Source: Numida meleagris | Taxonomy: Eukaryota; Chordata; Aves; Galliformes; Numididae | Assembly (NCBI RefSeq): GCF_002078875.1 | Contig: NC_034409.1 | Span: forward strand, 65,506,583-65,570,582 | DNA length: 64,000 bases | Direction: 5' to 3' | Part shown: positions 63,881-64,000 of the stretch, piece after piece | Layout: the number at the start of each line of letters is the position of its first letter | Position numbering within the stretch: the first letter of the stretch is position 1 | Translations under genes and position numbers: made by a program | The notes under the pieces: generated by a model | Told to the model about the DNA's origin: nothing | Database searches by the model: none | The model's input: the letters and a program-made list of their open reading frames with translations, nothing else

Positions 63881-64000
63881 AAACACAGGAGGGACTGCAA
63901 ATCTTGAGCCCTGATGAGTGATACAAGCTTTTTGAATGAAATTTCAAAGAGGTTGAGAGGCAATTGAGTAAGGAATTGAAAAGAATCCATCTGGTATTAG

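Overview
The window reads as intergenic or intronic DNA from a bird, most likely chicken or a close galliform. The base composition is AT-rich. There are no long protein-coding frames and no prokaryote-style gene packing. The recognisable repeats are diagnostic: about a dozen CR1 LINE fragments, several ending in the ATTCTATG-type tail, and three copies of a Galluhop-type mariner element that I associate with galliform genomes. I found no intact host gene, no convincing coding exon, no tRNA or rRNA gene, no CRISPR array and no retroviral provirus. Most open frames of 60-150 codons are chance frames in AT-rich DNA, or arise in repeats or in the CpG-rich patch.

Layout. 1-12 kb: a CR1 tail (470-567), a deleted mariner copy (3315-3820), a reverse CR1 fragment (5590-5715) and a TTCCC satellite (7506-7555). 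12-13.3 kb: a small isolated CpG-rich patch with a good antisense splice-donor match (about 12105-12330), then a CR1 fragment. 13.3-24 kb: a long repeat-poor AT-rich stretch containing one ambiguous base (13841). 24-29 kb: four CR1 fragments. 29.9-31.4 kb: the most structured locus, a hAT (Charlie-like) transposon with terminal inverted repeats and traces of its target duplication, a decayed transposase C-terminus with a 24-bp tandem triplication, and a nested mariner copy. 36.3-36.8 kb: a third mariner copy in the opposite orientation. 41.5 kb: another CR1. 41.8-53.5 kb: repeat-poor. 53.5 kb: a 27-unit CTTCTC hexamer satellite inside a 187-bp polypyrimidine run. 55.9-57.9 kb: the longest CR1 copy, reverse strand, keeping endonuclease-domain sequence but lacking most of the reverse transcriptase. 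59.3-59.8 kb and 63.8 kb: two more CR1 pieces.

The history that can be read is one of transposition and decay. The three mariner copies share one internal deletion that joins the N-terminal helix-turn-helix coding part to the C-terminal end, so they descend from a single non-autonomous progenitor mobilised in trans. One copy sits inside the hAT element. I did not find a previously undescribed functional system. The best candidates for real function are the CpG patch at 12.1-12.3 kb and a few possible conserved enhancers, all of which need alignment evidence.
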